Shown in pieces: positions 1 to 9,208 of a stretch of DNA of 64,000 nt. The stretch's first letter is position 1; each line of letters starts with the position of its first letter. The notes beneath the pieces are model-generated. The model was not told the DNA's origin and ran no database searches. It saw nothing but the letters and a program-made list of their open reading frames with translations. The position numbers and the translations under genes were made by a program. The stretch is taken from NCBI GenBank assembly GCA_903840415.1, contig CAIMFY010000083.1:53977-117976 (forward strand). The letters are read 5' to 3'. The stretch comes from an uncultured Opitutia bacterium. Its GTDB lineage: Bacteria; Verrucomicrobiota; Verrucomicrobiia; Opitutales; Opitutaceae.

Positions 1-129
1 GGCGGCGCGTTTGACGGGGTCTTCGTCTCGGGCGCGCTGCTCGGCGGCGTGCATCAAGCCGCCAGCCGCGACGCCGCCGAACGCTGGATACAGCGCCTTC
101 ACGCCCGCCTCCCCACTCCCACGCCATGA
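1..129 (+). CDS. C-terminal fragment of an unrecognised protein
   Basis: The reading frame is open from base 1 and ends with TGA at 127-129, giving 42 residues that finish in a helix-like, basic stretch. Its stop overlaps the ATG of the DUF362 gene (ATGA), so it is translationally coupled to the redox genes that follow and is probably the preceding member of that operon. Too little remains to name the family. The GVFVSGALLGG-type segment would suit the end of a Rossmann-like or flavin enzyme, but that is only an impression. Confidence 0.55.
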   Translation, partial: GGAFDGVFVSGALLGGVHQAASRDAAERWIQRLHARLPTPTP

Positions 130-1127
130 TCCCGCCCCATCAATCTCCGCTCGATCCTGCCGCGAACCGCCGCGAGTTTCTCCGCCGCGGACTGCAGGCT
201 GGCGCCGCCGTCGCGCTGACCGGCGGACTCGCCTCGTTGCTGTGGAATCGCCACCCGCCCGGCGACTTCAACCGCGAGGCCGCCTCCGCGCTGCTGCCCG
301 ATTTTTCGGACAAGAATGCCGGCCCGAAGATGGCCATTGTCACCGGACAGAACCGCACCGCGATGGTGCGCCGCGCGCTGGAGGCAATGGGAGGCATCAG
401 CCGCTTCATCAAGCGTGGCGATCGAGTGATGCTGAAGGTCAACGCCGCCTTCGCGACGCCCGCGATCCTCTCCGCCACCACGCATCCCGAGCTCGCCGCC
501 GAGCTCGTGCGGCTCTGCCTCGGCGCCGGCGCCGCCTCCGTGCTCGTCACCGACAACCCCATCAACGATCCCGAAAGTTGCTTCAACCTCACCGGCATTG
601 GGCCCGCCGTGCGCGCGGCCGGCGCCGAGCTCGTGTTGCCACGCGCCGCGCAATTCGCCCCCGGCACGCTGCCGGGCGCTCGATTGATCCGCGACTGGCC
701 GATTCTCCACGAGCCGTTTCGCGGCATCACGAAACTCATCGGTGTCGCGCCCGTGAAACAGCACAACCGCGCCGGTGCCTCGATGACGATGAAGAATTGG
801 TATGGCCTGCTCGGCGGCCGGCGGAATCAGTTTCACCAGGACATCAACGGCATTATCGTCGAGCTCGCGATGCTCGTGCGGCCGACCTTCGTCGTGCTCG
901 ACGGCACCGCCAGCATGATGGCGAATGGCCCCACCGGCGGTTCGCTCGCCGATCTCAAACCCACCCAGACGCTCGTCGTCAGCACCGATGGCATCGCGGC
1001 TGATGCCTTCGGCGCCACGCTGCTCGACAAAACGTTCCGTGATCTGCCCTACATCGCGGGCGCCACCGAACGCGGCCTCGGCACCGCGGATTTCGCGTCG
1101 CTCAACCCGGTGCGCGCCGCCGTCTAG
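126..1127 (+). CDS. Tat-exported DUF362 domain protein
   Basis: 333 residues. The N-terminus carries a twin-arginine motif (RREFLRR, residues 15-21) followed by a hydrophobic stretch, so the protein is probably exported folded or anchored outside the cytoplasmic membrane. The rest resembles DUF362, a family often found near iron-sulfur proteins, with the conserved core around VMLKVN and the KNWYGLLGG segment. It overlaps the upstream stop codon by 4 bases and lies 2 bases before the NapH/NapG-like ferredoxin gene, so the two are surely co-transcribed. No cysteine cluster for Fe-S binding is visible here, so any cluster must sit in the partner. The biochemical role is not known. Confidence 0.8.
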   Translation: MIPPHQSPLDPAANRREFLRRGLQAGAAVALTGGLASLLWNRHPPGDFNREAASALLPDFSDKNAGPKMAIVTGQNRTAMVRRALEAMGGISRFIKRGDRVMLKVNAAFATPAILSATTHPELAAELVRLCLGAGAASVLVTDNPINDPESCFNLTGIGPAVRAAGAELVLPRAAQFAPGTLPGARLIRDWPILHEPFRGITKLIGVAPVKQHNRAGASMTMKNWYGLLGGRRNQFHQDINGIIVELAMLVRPTFVVLDGTASMMANGPTGGSLADLKPTQTLVVSTDGIAADAFGATLLDKTFRDLPYIAGATERGLGTADFASLNPVRAAV

Positions 1128-1129
1128 CG

Positions 1130-3079
1130 ATGAAAATCACCACCGCCCGCCGCCTCACGCAAATTTTTTTCTTCACGCTCTTCGTGTGGCTCTGTCTCGC
1201 GGCCACGGTCGGGCCGTTGTGGTGGCAGTGGCGCGGCTGGCCCATCGCGTGGTTCCTGCAACTCGATCCGCTGGTCGCGCTAGGCACCGTGCTCACGACG
1301 CACTCGTTTCATCCGTCGCTTGCCTGGGCGCTCGTCACGATCGGGCTGACGATTTTGTTTGGCCGCGTGTTCTGCGGATTCGTCTGCCCGTTCGGCGCGC
1401 TCCACCAATTTGTCAGCTGGCTTGGCCGCCTCGGTGGCCGCCCGAAGGACAAGATGGCCGCCAACACCTACCGCCCCGCGCAGGTCATCAAATACTACGT
1501 GCTCCTCGCGCTGCTCGCGGCGGCCGCAGGCAACCTCCTGCTCACCCTCGTGCGCGCCAGTCGTGATTCCACGTGGATCGCGCTCGTCGTGGCGGCGGTC
1601 GCTGTGCTCGCGCTGTTCTGGCTGACGCTGCGCAAAGTCATCGCGAGTTTTCGTCGCGCCGTTTTATTTGGAGCATTGCTCGTGCTCGTCTGGTTCGGCG
1701 CGGCAGCGCTGCTCTCCGTCGAACGCCTGACGCTGGCGACACTCCAAATCGGCTGGCTCGATCCGATTCCGCTCGTTTATCGCTCGTTCAATCTCGTCGT
1801 CCTGCCCGCCACCGACCTCGCCGTGGAAAAATGGTTTCCGAGCGGCCGCTTCTACACCGGCGTCGGATTGATCGGCGCGTTGTTTGTGGCGCTCGTGTTG
1901 CTGAATCTCGTCGTGCCGCGGTTTTTTTGCCGCATCCTGTGCCCGCTCGGCGCGCTGCTCGGCGTGATTGGCCGCGGCACGTTGTGGAGCATCGGCAAAA
2001 CCGGCGCGAAATGCACCGAGTGCGCGCTCTGCGACGTCGACTGCGAGGGCGCGTGCAATCCCATGGGCCCGATTCGCGTCAGCGAATGCCTGATGTGCAT
2101 GAACTGCCTCGACAATTGCCCAAGTGTGCGACCGATCGCCTATCTCCCGCGTCCTTCGTCGGGCGGCGAAATTTCCGCGTCCGGCGTGACGCGCCGCGGC
2201 TTCGTGGCCACGCTGATCGCCGGTGCCGCGGCGGTGCCGCTCGCGCGCCTCGACGGCTCTACCAAGTCCGACTGGTCGCCGAGCCTCATTCGCCCGCCGG
2301 GCTCGGTCGCTGAGGAAGAGTTTCTCGCGCGCTGTCTCAAGTGCGGCGAGTGCATGCGCGTCTGCCCGACCAACGTCCTCCAACCCTCTGGTTTCGCCCA
2401 CGGCTGGGAATCCGTCTGGACGCCCGTCCTCAACAACCGCATCGGCACCAGCGGCTGCCAACTCAACTGCATCGCCTGCGGTCATGCGTGCCCTACCGCC
2501 GCGATTCGCCCGCTCACGCTCGACGAGAAACAAGGCGCCGGTGATTTCACCGAGCACGGGCCGGTGCGCATCGGCCTCGCCTACGTCGATCGTGGACGCT
2601 GCCTGCCGTGGGCGATGGAGCGCCCGTGCATCGTCTGCGAGGAAAACTGCCCCGTCACCCCGAAGGCAATCTACGTGAGCGAAATCGAATCGACCGTGCG
2701 CGACGGCACCTTCGCGATCGCCTCGATCGACGGCGCGACGGTGCGCGTCAGCGGCACGCCGCTGACGCCGGGGCGTTTCGCTTCCGGCGACTACACCTGC
2801 AAACTCCCCGACGAAACGCGCAGCCGCCGCATCGTCGCCAACACCGCCGATTCGCTTACGCTCGACACCGCGCCCACCGCCGAAGAACCGCCGCCGCCCG
2901 GTGCCCTGCTCGAGGTGCAGGTGCGCCTGCAACGCCCCGTCATCGATCCGGCGCGGTGCATCGGCTGCGGCGTCTGCGAGCACGAATGCCCGATGACCGG
3001 ACTGCGAGCGATTCGCGTCACCGCCGACAACGAAACGCGTAGCGCCAACCGCTCCATCCTCCTGAAAGGCAGCCGCTGA
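1130..3079 (+). CDS. NapH-like membrane ferredoxin fused to a NapG-like Tat ferredoxin domain
   Basis: 649 residues. Residues 1-280 have several membrane segments and the two cysteine motifs typical of NapH/NosR-type quinol-oxidising proteins (FCGFVCP at 81-87, FCRILCP at 266-272), followed by two ferredoxin-like 4Fe-4S motifs (about 295-330). At 354-358 there is an internal TRRGF followed by a hydrophobic, Ala-rich stretch, as at the start of NapG. After it come four cysteine-rich Fe-S regions (about 402-412, 453-469, 503-520 and near 610). NapH and NapG are normally separate proteins that pass electrons from quinol to periplasmic reductases. Here both are in one chain. The neighbours suggest an extracytoplasmic redox route, but the final acceptor is unknown. 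Confidence 0.85.
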   Translation: MKITTARRLTQIFFFTLFVWLCLAATVGPLWWQWRGWPIAWFLQLDPLVALGTVLTTHSFHPSLAWALVTIGLTILFGRVFCGFVCPFGALHQFVSWLGRLGGRPKDKMAANTYRPAQVIKYYVLLALLAAAAGNLLLTLVRASRDSTWIALVVAAVAVLALFWLTLRKVIASFRRAVLFGALLVLVWFGAAALLSVERLTLATLQIGWLDPIPLVYRSFNLVVLPATDLAVEKWFPSGRFYTGVGLIGALFVALVLLNLVVPRFFCRILCPLGALLGVIGRGTLWSIGKTGAKCTECALCDVDCEGACNPMGPIRVSECLMCMNCLDNCPSVRPIAYLPRPSSGGEISASGVTRRGFVATLIAGAAAVPLARLDGSTKSDWSPSLIRPPGSVAEEEFLARCLKCGECMRVCPTNVLQPSGFAHGWESVWTPVLNNRIGTSGCQLNCIACGHACPTAAIRPLTLDEKQGAGDFTEHGPVRIGLAYVDRGRCLPWAMERPCIVCEENCPVTPKAIYVSEIESTVRDGTFAIASIDGATVRVSGTPLTPGRFASGDYTCKLPDETRSRRIVANTADSLTLDTAPTAEEPPPPGALLEVQVRLQRPVIDPARCIGCGVCEHECPMTGLRAIRVTADNETRSANRSILLKGSR

Positions 3080-3116
3080 TTTCTTTTCTCCGTCAAAACT
3101 CAACCGCCGAAAAATC

Positions 3117-4304
3117 ATGAATACTCCATCCGCCCAATTCTCCCGTCGGCAATTCCTCCAAACCACCGGGGCCGTCGGCGTGGGCTCGCTGTTGTTCCGC
3201 TCACCGCTGCTGGCCGCTGACGAAACGCCGCCGAAAGTCGCGAAGAAAAAATTCGGCCGGACCGGCGTCGAGGTCTCGCACGTCGGCGCCGGCCTCATGT
3301 TCGACACCCGCAATGCCGAAGTCATCCTTCGCACTGCCCACAACCACGGCGTAAATTACTGGGACACTGCCGCCGGCTACGAGCGCATGGGCAGCGAGAC
3401 CGGCATCGGCACGTTCTTTGAGAAGAACCCCGAGGTGCGGAAGGACATCTTCCTCGTCACGAAAGGCCGCGGCGATCTCGCGAAGTCGCTCGACGGCTCG
3501 CTCAGCCGGATGAAGACCGACCATGTCGATTTGTTCTTCGTGCACGGCATCGACAACATCAGCGCCGTCGACCGGCCGGAGGTGAAGGCGTTTGCCGAAA
3601 AAGCGAAGCAGGACGGCAAGATAAAGTTCTTCGGCTTCAGCTCGCACAACAACATGGCGGCCTGCCTCAGCGGCGGCGCCAAGCTCGGCTGGATCGACGG
3701 CGCGATGATCACCTACAACTACCGCGAGATGCACAAGCCGGAGATGAAGGCGGCGCTCGACGCGTGCGAGCAGGCCGGCATCGGCGTCACCGCCATGAAA
3801 ACGCTCGGTGGGCGCAGCGGTTCCGATACACCCGAACAGGCCGCCCTGCTCGCCCCGATCAGCGCCCGTGGTTTCACCCCGGCCCAAGCCAAGCTCAAGG
3901 CCGTGTTGGAAAACCCGCAGATCGCCGTCGCCTGCGTGCAGATGCCCAACATGAAATTCTGCCGCGAAAACATCGCCGCCGCCCTCGATCGCAAGGAGCT
4001 CGGCTCCCTCGCACGCGCCGCGCTCGACTGCCACGCTCAGGCGACGGCGGATCGCTACTGCGGCGGTTGCAACCACCTGTGCGGCGCCGCGGTGGCTGGC
4101 GCGGTGCCGGTGCGCGACGTGATGCGGCACCTCTTGTATTACCACAATTACGCGGAGCTCGATGCCCGCGCGATGTTCGCCGAATTGCCCGCCTCCCAGC
4201 GCGCCCAACTCACGCAAATCGACTACGAGGCGGCAGAGCGCGTGTGCCCGCATCGCCTGCCGATCGCCCAACTCATGCGCGAAGCCTCCGCGCTGCTCGC
4301 CTGA
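3117..4304 (+). CDS. Tat-exported aldo/keto reductase with C-terminal cysteine motif
   Basis: 395 residues. It starts with a twin-arginine signal (SRRQFLQTTG) and a hydrophobic stretch. The aldo/keto reductase tetrad is visible: Asp and Tyr in WDTAAGY, Lys in LVTKGRG and His in FFVHGID. The C-terminal part has CGGCNHLCG and later a CPHRLPI motif, like the Fe-S or metal-binding extension found in some members of this superfamily. An exported member of a normally NADPH-dependent cytoplasmic family is odd. Electrons may come from the adjacent ferredoxin protein instead, which is inference. It follows that gene by 37 bases. Confidence 0.85.
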   Translation: MNTPSAQFSRRQFLQTTGAVGVGSLLFRSPLLAADETPPKVAKKKFGRTGVEVSHVGAGLMFDTRNAEVILRTAHNHGVNYWDTAAGYERMGSETGIGTFFEKNPEVRKDIFLVTKGRGDLAKSLDGSLSRMKTDHVDLFFVHGIDNISAVDRPEVKAFAEKAKQDGKIKFFGFSSHNNMAACLSGGAKLGWIDGAMITYNYREMHKPEMKAALDACEQAGIGVTAMKTLGGRSGSDTPEQAALLAPISARGFTPAQAKLKAVLENPQIAVACVQMPNMKFCRENIAAALDRKELGSLARAALDCHAQATADRYCGGCNHLCGAAVAGAVPVRDVMRHLLYYHNYAELDARAMFAELPASQRAQLTQIDYEAAERVCPHRLPIAQLMREASALLA

Positions 4305-4322
4305 CAACCGCGCCCGGTCGGC

Positions 4323-6170
4323 CTAGCGGTGCCGCCCTTCGAGCAACCGGGCGAGAGCGATCACCGTGGCATCATCGAGGTATTCATGGCCGGCCATCGG
4401 CGTGCCGGGCACGCCAAACTTGATGATCCGCGCCAGCGCGAACAACCGGTTCGGTTCGTCCGCGCTGATTCGTCGCCACGGGTCGCGGGAGAAATCCGGC
4501 GGCTTGATCGAAAGCGACGCCGCAAGCGGGCCGTCGCCGTGGGCTTCGGGGCCGTGGCAGGCGGCGCAGAGTTGCGAAAAAGTTTTCTGCGCACGGGACT
4601 CTGGGTACGGTTGCATCAACGCTTCCGCGGACGGCATCCAAGCCGTGGCTGCGTCCATCCGAACCGCCAATGTCTCCGCGCCGAGCGATGCCAGATAGGC
4701 GACCAGCGATTCACCACGAGCATCTCCCGGTCGAAATAAATGCGCGTAGCTCGGCATCCGCGATCCTGGCGCCAACGCGCGCGGCGCCATTAGGTGCAGT
4801 CGCTGCCACTCGGGCGAACGCCGGTTGCCCACGTTCATCAAATCCGGACCTTGGCGGCGAAGTCCGAGCAGCGGCGGCGTTTCGGCCAGACTTTCCGCCA
4901 ACGGTCGCACCGGCCCCCACCACAGAATTTCCTGCGGCACGCCGGGTCGGAGATATTGCGAGTGGCAGGTGATACAGCCTTCGGCGATGTAGATCTCGCG
5001 GCCGCGGCCGATCATTTCGTCGTCGGCCCGCGCCGGAGGCGAAGTCAGGCCGAGCACCACAACACATCCCAGCGCCGCTGCTGTTGCCGCCGTTCGCCGG
5101 TGCGCGACGAGCGCCGAGAAAACCACAAGCACCGCGAGCCCGACAAACCACGGCGGAATCGCGTGTAAATCCTGCGCCATCCCAATGCCAAGCGCCGAAC
5201 CGATCCAACCTGACACTGCAAAAATTCCCGCCGCCAGCCACGGACGAGCGCGACATGCCGGATAATAAACCAACGCCACCGAGTAGGCTGAAACTCCCAC
5301 GGTGTAGAGCACGCGCGCTCCGGCGATCGTTTCGCCGCTCCCCCCGATGATGAAATCAGCCGCCGCCAGCGCGACCACTGCCACAGCCGCGGTGGCGCCG
5401 ATCAATCCGGCATCGAGCGCGATCCCGGCAAGGATGGCGCCCACCAGATGCGTGCCCGCATTGCCATAAAGAATCCAGGCGCCGCTCCACGTTTGCGCGC
5501 GCAGGTTGGGCGTGTGCTGCAATATATAAAATCCCGCTGAGTCGAGCCACACGAGCGCCAGAAAAATCGCGCCCCACCGCCACCCGCCCCGTCGATCGCC
5601 GGCGGTCGCATCCACGACTCCCGAACGCATCCAGCCCGTCGCCACCAACCCCACGAGAGCAAAGCCGATCGCCGCAGAAGTCTGAAACGCAGGCGTCGTG
5701 GCGAAGACCGCGGGCAAGTTGGCCAGAGCGTAGGCCAGCCCAGTGCCGAGACCGCAGCAGAGCCCCAGCCGGCGAACTCCGACGACCGCGCGCAGCCCAG
5801 ACGAAAGCGTGACGGTCGTCCAACCCAAGCTCAGCCCAACCCCGGCGACCACCACCCACATTCCCGGTCGTCCCACCGCGAGCGCCGCGATAGCCGACAT
5901 CGCGCAGCCGGCGAAGCCCGCCGCCAGCCCGCGACAAAACCGCGCGAGCTGAAATTGTCGCGCGGCGAGAAAACCGCCCGCGACGCCGCTCGCCCCGAGC
6001 ACGGTAAGCAAAGGTCGCAGCGCGAATTCATCGCCAAACAACGGCCGCGCCAACTCCAGCAGTGCGAATTCCGCGAACACTAAAAAATATCCGTAGGTCG
6101 CCGCGATCGCGACGACGGCGGCCAAAAACGCGGAGCGGCGCGATGAATCCGGTTGAGCGTCAGCGGGCAT
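4323..6170 (-). CDS. Polytopic membrane protein fused to diheme CcoO-like cytochrome c
   Basis: 615 residues. Residues 10-375 hold about ten to twelve hydrophobic segments with no motif I recognise, loosely like a transporter. After residue 380 there are two cytochrome c domains: C399-I-T-C-H403 followed by SQYLRPG, the signature of the CcoO subunit of cbb3 oxidases, and C535-A-A-C-H539. Likely distal methionines are M472 and M592. The normal CcoO has one heme and one anchor helix, so both the membrane half and the second heme are additions. The start overlaps the end of the CcoN-like gene by 11 bases. It is probably the electron entry subunit for that protein. Confidence 0.8.
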   Translation of the reverse strand: MPADAQPDSSRRSAFLAAVVAIAATYGYFLVFAEFALLELARPLFGDEFALRPLLTVLGASGVAGGFLAARQFQLARFCRGLAAGFAGCAMSAIAALAVGRPGMWVVVAGVGLSLGWTTVTLSSGLRAVVGVRRLGLCCGLGTGLAYALANLPAVFATTPAFQTSAAIGFALVGLVATGWMRSGVVDATAGDRRGGWRWGAIFLALVWLDSAGFYILQHTPNLRAQTWSGAWILYGNAGTHLVGAILAGIALDAGLIGATAAVAVVALAAADFIIGGSGETIAGARVLYTVGVSAYSVALVYYPACRARPWLAAGIFAVSGWIGSALGIGMAQDLHAIPPWFVGLAVLVVFSALVAHRRTAATAAALGCVVVLGLTSPPARADDEMIGRGREIYIAEGCITCHSQYLRPGVPQEILWWGPVRPLAESLAETPPLLGLRRQGPDLMNVGNRRSPEWQRLHLMAPRALAPGSRMPSYAHLFRPGDARGESLVAYLASLGAETLAVRMDAATAWMPSAEALMQPYPESRAQKTFSQLCAACHGPEAHGDGPLAASLSIKPPDFSRDPWRRISADEPNRLFALARIIKFGVPGTPMAGHEYLDDATVIALARLLEGRHR

Positions 6171-7428
6171 CGATGTTCTTCGCCTCCTCTCGTCGGAGTG
6201 ACCGCCACCACCACGACAGCGCTACCGCCAGCAGCACGACCCCGGCCAGCAGCCGCGCGCCGTAGATCGCCTGCGTCCACGGCGCCGACAGAAAAAGTTC
6301 ACCCAGATGCCCCGTCTCCTCCACACCGAGCGCCAGCAACACCGCGCAGTGCGCGAGGCACGCGCCCTGCCACACCCAGAAATAGCGCGGCCGATCCACG
6401 CCGCGCAATTCCACCAGCACCGCGAGATTAGCGCTCGTCACGAGCCCGGCCATCGCGAGATGCGCGTGCGCCACCATGGCGTTGGTGTATTTCAGCCGCT
6501 CCGAAATCCCGGGCAGAAAAGTCCAAAGCCCCGAGCCCACGAGCGCCACCCACCACGCCCATGCCGCGCCCCACCAGCGCCGCGCCGCCGGCTCGCCCCG
6601 GCCGCCGGAAAAATAAATCCACGTGAGCGGCAGCCAGCCGAGCAGCGTCGCCAGACCGGCCACCTGCGCGGCTTCGTGGTGCGAAGCGTTGCCATGCTCG
6701 ATCCCGATGCACAACGCGACCGAGAAAACGAAATAGCCCCAATACCAAGCGCGCCGATCGCGGCGGGTGATGGCCAGCACTTCGGCGAGAAAACCGTAGA
6801 TCGCCACGATCCCGAGAGTCGACGCCAGCAGGCGTGCCCCGGTGGCGCCGCCACTGTCGGGATTCACGCTCGGATAAACCTCGCGGCCCGCCGACCAGTG
6901 CAACGCATTCGGCACGATCAGCAGGCCGGCCAGCAGGAGTATCCGCGCCGCCAAGCCACCGCGGCTGAACTCCGATCGCCGCCACCAGACATGGGTGGCC
7001 AGCAGACTCCAGAGCAGCAGCATCGCGATCGGCAGCAGCGGCCGCGACCAGCCGTGCCACTCGAGAAAAGGTTTTCCGCTCGATCCGCCGCCAAGCCATG
7101 CAACGCCACCCAGCAAGAGCGCCAGCGACCACACTCTAAGTGCGAGCCGCGCCTGGCCTACCGCGTGCGGATGGCGGACATCCCAGCACCACGCGAGCAG
7201 CACGCCGACCAAGGGAAGCGCGCAGGATCCGTAGAGCTGCCAGTCAAGATGCAGGGGAATCCAGCGCCCGTAGGTCAGCGGCGCCAGCGAATCGTTGAGC
7301 GCGGGCCAGACGAGAAGCGCCGCGAGCAGCACGCCGATCGCATTGCCGGCGGCGAGCCAGCCCAGCGTGTGCCGCGCCACCACGCGCGCCATCTGCGGCT
7401 GGATTCCGTCGTGATGCTCCGGCTTCAC
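6160..7428 (-). CDS. CcoN/NorB-like heme-copper oxidase subunit I homologue
   Basis: 422 residues with about twelve membrane segments. It resembles subunit I of cbb3 oxidases and NO reductases: H60 in the PLHLDWQ segment fits the low-spin heme ligand of helix 2, and H321/H323 in VAHAHLAMAG fit the two heme ligands of helix 10. SVNPDSGGATG near 187-197 also fits the family. I do not find the copper-binding histidine expected in helix 6. An HH pair exists at 250-251, but its alignment to the usual CuB pair is uncertain. It overlaps the ABC ATPase stop by 4 bases. The protein may be an oxidase, an NO reductase relative, or a heme protein without CuB. Confidence 0.75.
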   Translation of the reverse strand: MKPEHHDGIQPQMARVVARHTLGWLAAGNAIGVLLAALLVWPALNDSLAPLTYGRWIPLHLDWQLYGSCALPLVGVLLAWCWDVRHPHAVGQARLALRVWSLALLLGGVAWLGGGSSGKPFLEWHGWSRPLLPIAMLLLWSLLATHVWWRRSEFSRGGLAARILLLAGLLIVPNALHWSAGREVYPSVNPDSGGATGARLLASTLGIVAIYGFLAEVLAITRRDRRAWYWGYFVFSVALCIGIEHGNASHHEAAQVAGLATLLGWLPLTWIYFSGGRGEPAARRWWGAAWAWWVALVGSGLWTFLPGISERLKYTNAMVAHAHLAMAGLVTSANLAVLVELRGVDRPRYFWVWQGACLAHCAVLLALGVEETGHLGELFLSAPWTQAIYGARLLAGVVLLAVALSWWWRSLRREEAKNIDAR

Positions 7429-8102
7429 GCGTCAGACACTTTTCCGTTGCGCACCCGCAACCACCGGTGACACGCCTCGGCAAATCGCCGCTCGTGAGTC
7501 GCGAGCACGACGGCGATGCCGTTCCGGACCGCTAGCTCTTTCAACAGGGAAAAAATCAGATCGCCGGTCGCCTCGTCCAACGAGCCGGTCGGTTCGTCCG
7601 CCAGCAACAGCCGCGGCTCGTTCATCAGCGCGCGGCAGATGGCCACGCGCTGGCGTTCTCCGCCCGATAAATCCTGAATGCGGTGCTTCAGCCGATGCGC
7701 AATCCCCACCTGTTCAGCGAGGGTGCGGATTCGCGCCGTGGTCTGCGCCGTCGGACGACCGACGGCCAGCGCCGGCACGCGCAAGTTTTCCTCGACCGTC
7801 AAATCGGCGATGAGGTTGTGCAGTTGAAAGACAAACCCGAGATGCCGCCGCCGCAGTTCCAGCCGATCCGATTCCCGCCGCGGATCGTGTCCGCAGACGT
7901 GCAGTTCGCCGCGATCAGGCACATCGAGCCCACCGATCAGGTGCAACAGCGTGCTCTTGCCGGAGCCCGACGCACCCCACAGGGCCACCATCTCGCCCGC
8001 GCGCACCTCGAGCGAAGCGCCCTGCAACACCGGCACGCGGCCCTCGTCGTAGGCCTTCCACACCTCTTGGACGGTGACGAGAATTTCCCGGGCCTCACTC
8101 AT
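7425..8102 (-). CDS. ABC transporter ATPase, LolD/MacB type
   Basis: 225 residues. The Walker A motif (GASGSGKST), signature (LSGGERQR) and Walker B (LLLADEPTGSLD) are intact, and the DEPTGSLD form is typical of the LolD/MacB/FtsE group, which works with FtsX-like permeases rather than importers. The ATG at 8102 is chosen over an upstream in-frame start because it overlaps the permease stop (8095-8097) by 8 bases and because the extra residues are not family-like. It ends in an ATGA overlap with the CcoN-like gene. It most likely drives the neighbouring permease in lipid, lipoprotein or cofactor movement across the envelope. Confidence 0.9.
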   Translation of the reverse strand: MSEAREILVTVQEVWKAYDEGRVPVLQGASLEVRAGEMVALWGASGSGKSTLLHLIGGLDVPDRGELHVCGHDPRRESDRLELRRRHLGFVFQLHNLIADLTVEENLRVPALAVGRPTAQTTARIRTLAEQVGIAHRLKHRIQDLSGGERQRVAICRALMNEPRLLLADEPTGSLDEATGDLIFSLLKELAVRNGIAVVLATHERRFAEACHRWLRVRNGKVSDA

Positions 8103-9207
8103 AGCGCAACGCCTCCGCCGGTTGAATACTCGATGCATACCGCGCCGGATAGATCGCCCCGCCCACGGCGGTGACGAGCGCGGTCACGACGATGCCGATC
8201 ACCACGCCGGGTCCGACCGTCGCCTGCACGTAACCTTGAAACTGCGGGAGGTGCGGCAACCCAGCCAGCACCGCCAACCCCAAGGCAAAGCCAAGGGCGA
8301 GCCCGGCCAGAGCCACCGCCATCGCCTCGCCAAAAATTAGCACCGCCACCTGCCCCTCGGAAAATCCACACACCCGCAGCACCGCGATTTCGCGGATGCG
8401 ACTGAAGACGGAGAGCAACATCGTGTTGGCGACGCCCAAGCCGCCGAGGAGAAACGCGCAGAGTCCCACGGCCCACGCGGTAGTCTTCATCACGCGAAAC
8501 GAGTGATAGCTCTGGTTGAATTCGCGATTCTCGAGCGCGATGAGCCCCGGATGCGCTGCTTCCACCGCGCGCTTGAAGTCCGCGCCCGCCGACTGATCGC
8601 GCAGTTTCACCGCCACCACCGAGCAGACTCCACCGCGGTGGAAAAATTCCTGCGCCGCCCCGAGCGGCATGAAAACGCCGCCGTCCTCGAACCCATTCTC
8701 CGTTTTCAAAATCCCCGCCACGCGCCACGTCGTCGCGCCGATGGGCACGTCGTCACCGAGGCGGGCCGACAGGAATTCCGCGGCCCGGGCGCCGAGGAAA
8801 ATCTCGCCCAGACGACGGCCAAACTCCGCGCGATTGCCCGCGATCCATTCCGCGCGCTCCAGTCGCGGATCCTCAGCCGTGACGCCGAAGCAGGTGATCA
8901 CCGGAAACCCAGGAGACGAGACGATGCCAAACAGAAGCGGATGCGCCGACTCGACGTTGGGCAGCGCCCGGATCGCCGCCCGATCCTCATCGCGCACCGC
9001 GCTGAAAAATAGATCGGACACGTTTTTTTCCAGCACCAGATAATGACTGTCGGTGGCGAGGATGCGCTCGAACATCCCGATGGCGCCGTTGACGATACCG
9101 AGAATCGTGAGCATGGCCGCCACGCCAAAGCCAATGCCCGCGATTCCGATCAACGCCCGCAACCGGTGCCGGCGAAGATTCACGACGATGAGGGACAGAA
9201 ATCGCAT
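8095..9207 (-). CDS. FtsX/MacB-type ABC permease
   Basis: 370 residues with the FtsX/LolCE architecture: one N-terminal membrane helix (about 14-40), a large extracytoplasmic domain of roughly 220 residues, and three C-terminal helices with the VAVLRVCGFSEGQV-type coupling segment. It begins one base after the polyprenyl synthase gene ends and overlaps the ATPase gene by 8 bases, so the set is translated together. Such permeases are mechanotransmitters that act on periplasmic partners. Here the partners encoded nearby are a YceI protein and heme proteins. Confidence 0.88.
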   Translation of the reverse strand: MRFLSLIVVNLRRHRLRALIGIAGIGFGVAAMLTILGIVNGAIGMFERILATDSHYLVLEKNVSDLFFSAVRDEDRAAIRALPNVESAHPLLFGIVSSPGFPVITCFGVTAEDPRLERAEWIAGNRAEFGRRLGEIFLGARAAEFLSARLGDDVPIGATTWRVAGILKTENGFEDGGVFMPLGAAQEFFHRGGVCSVVAVKLRDQSAGADFKRAVEAAHPGLIALENREFNQSYHSFRVMKTTAWAVGLCAFLLGGLGVANTMLLSVFSRIREIAVLRVCGFSEGQVAVLIFGEAMAVALAGLALGFALGLAVLAGLPHLPQFQGYVQATVGPGVVIGIVVTALVTAVGGAIYPARYASSIQPAEALRYE

Positions 9208-9208
9208 C

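Noticed and set aside
1664..3343. Long minus-strand open frame of 559 codons opposite the NapH/NapG-like gene
   Set aside because: It is Arg/Ala/Asp-rich with no family motifs and is the mirror of a GC-rich coding gene.
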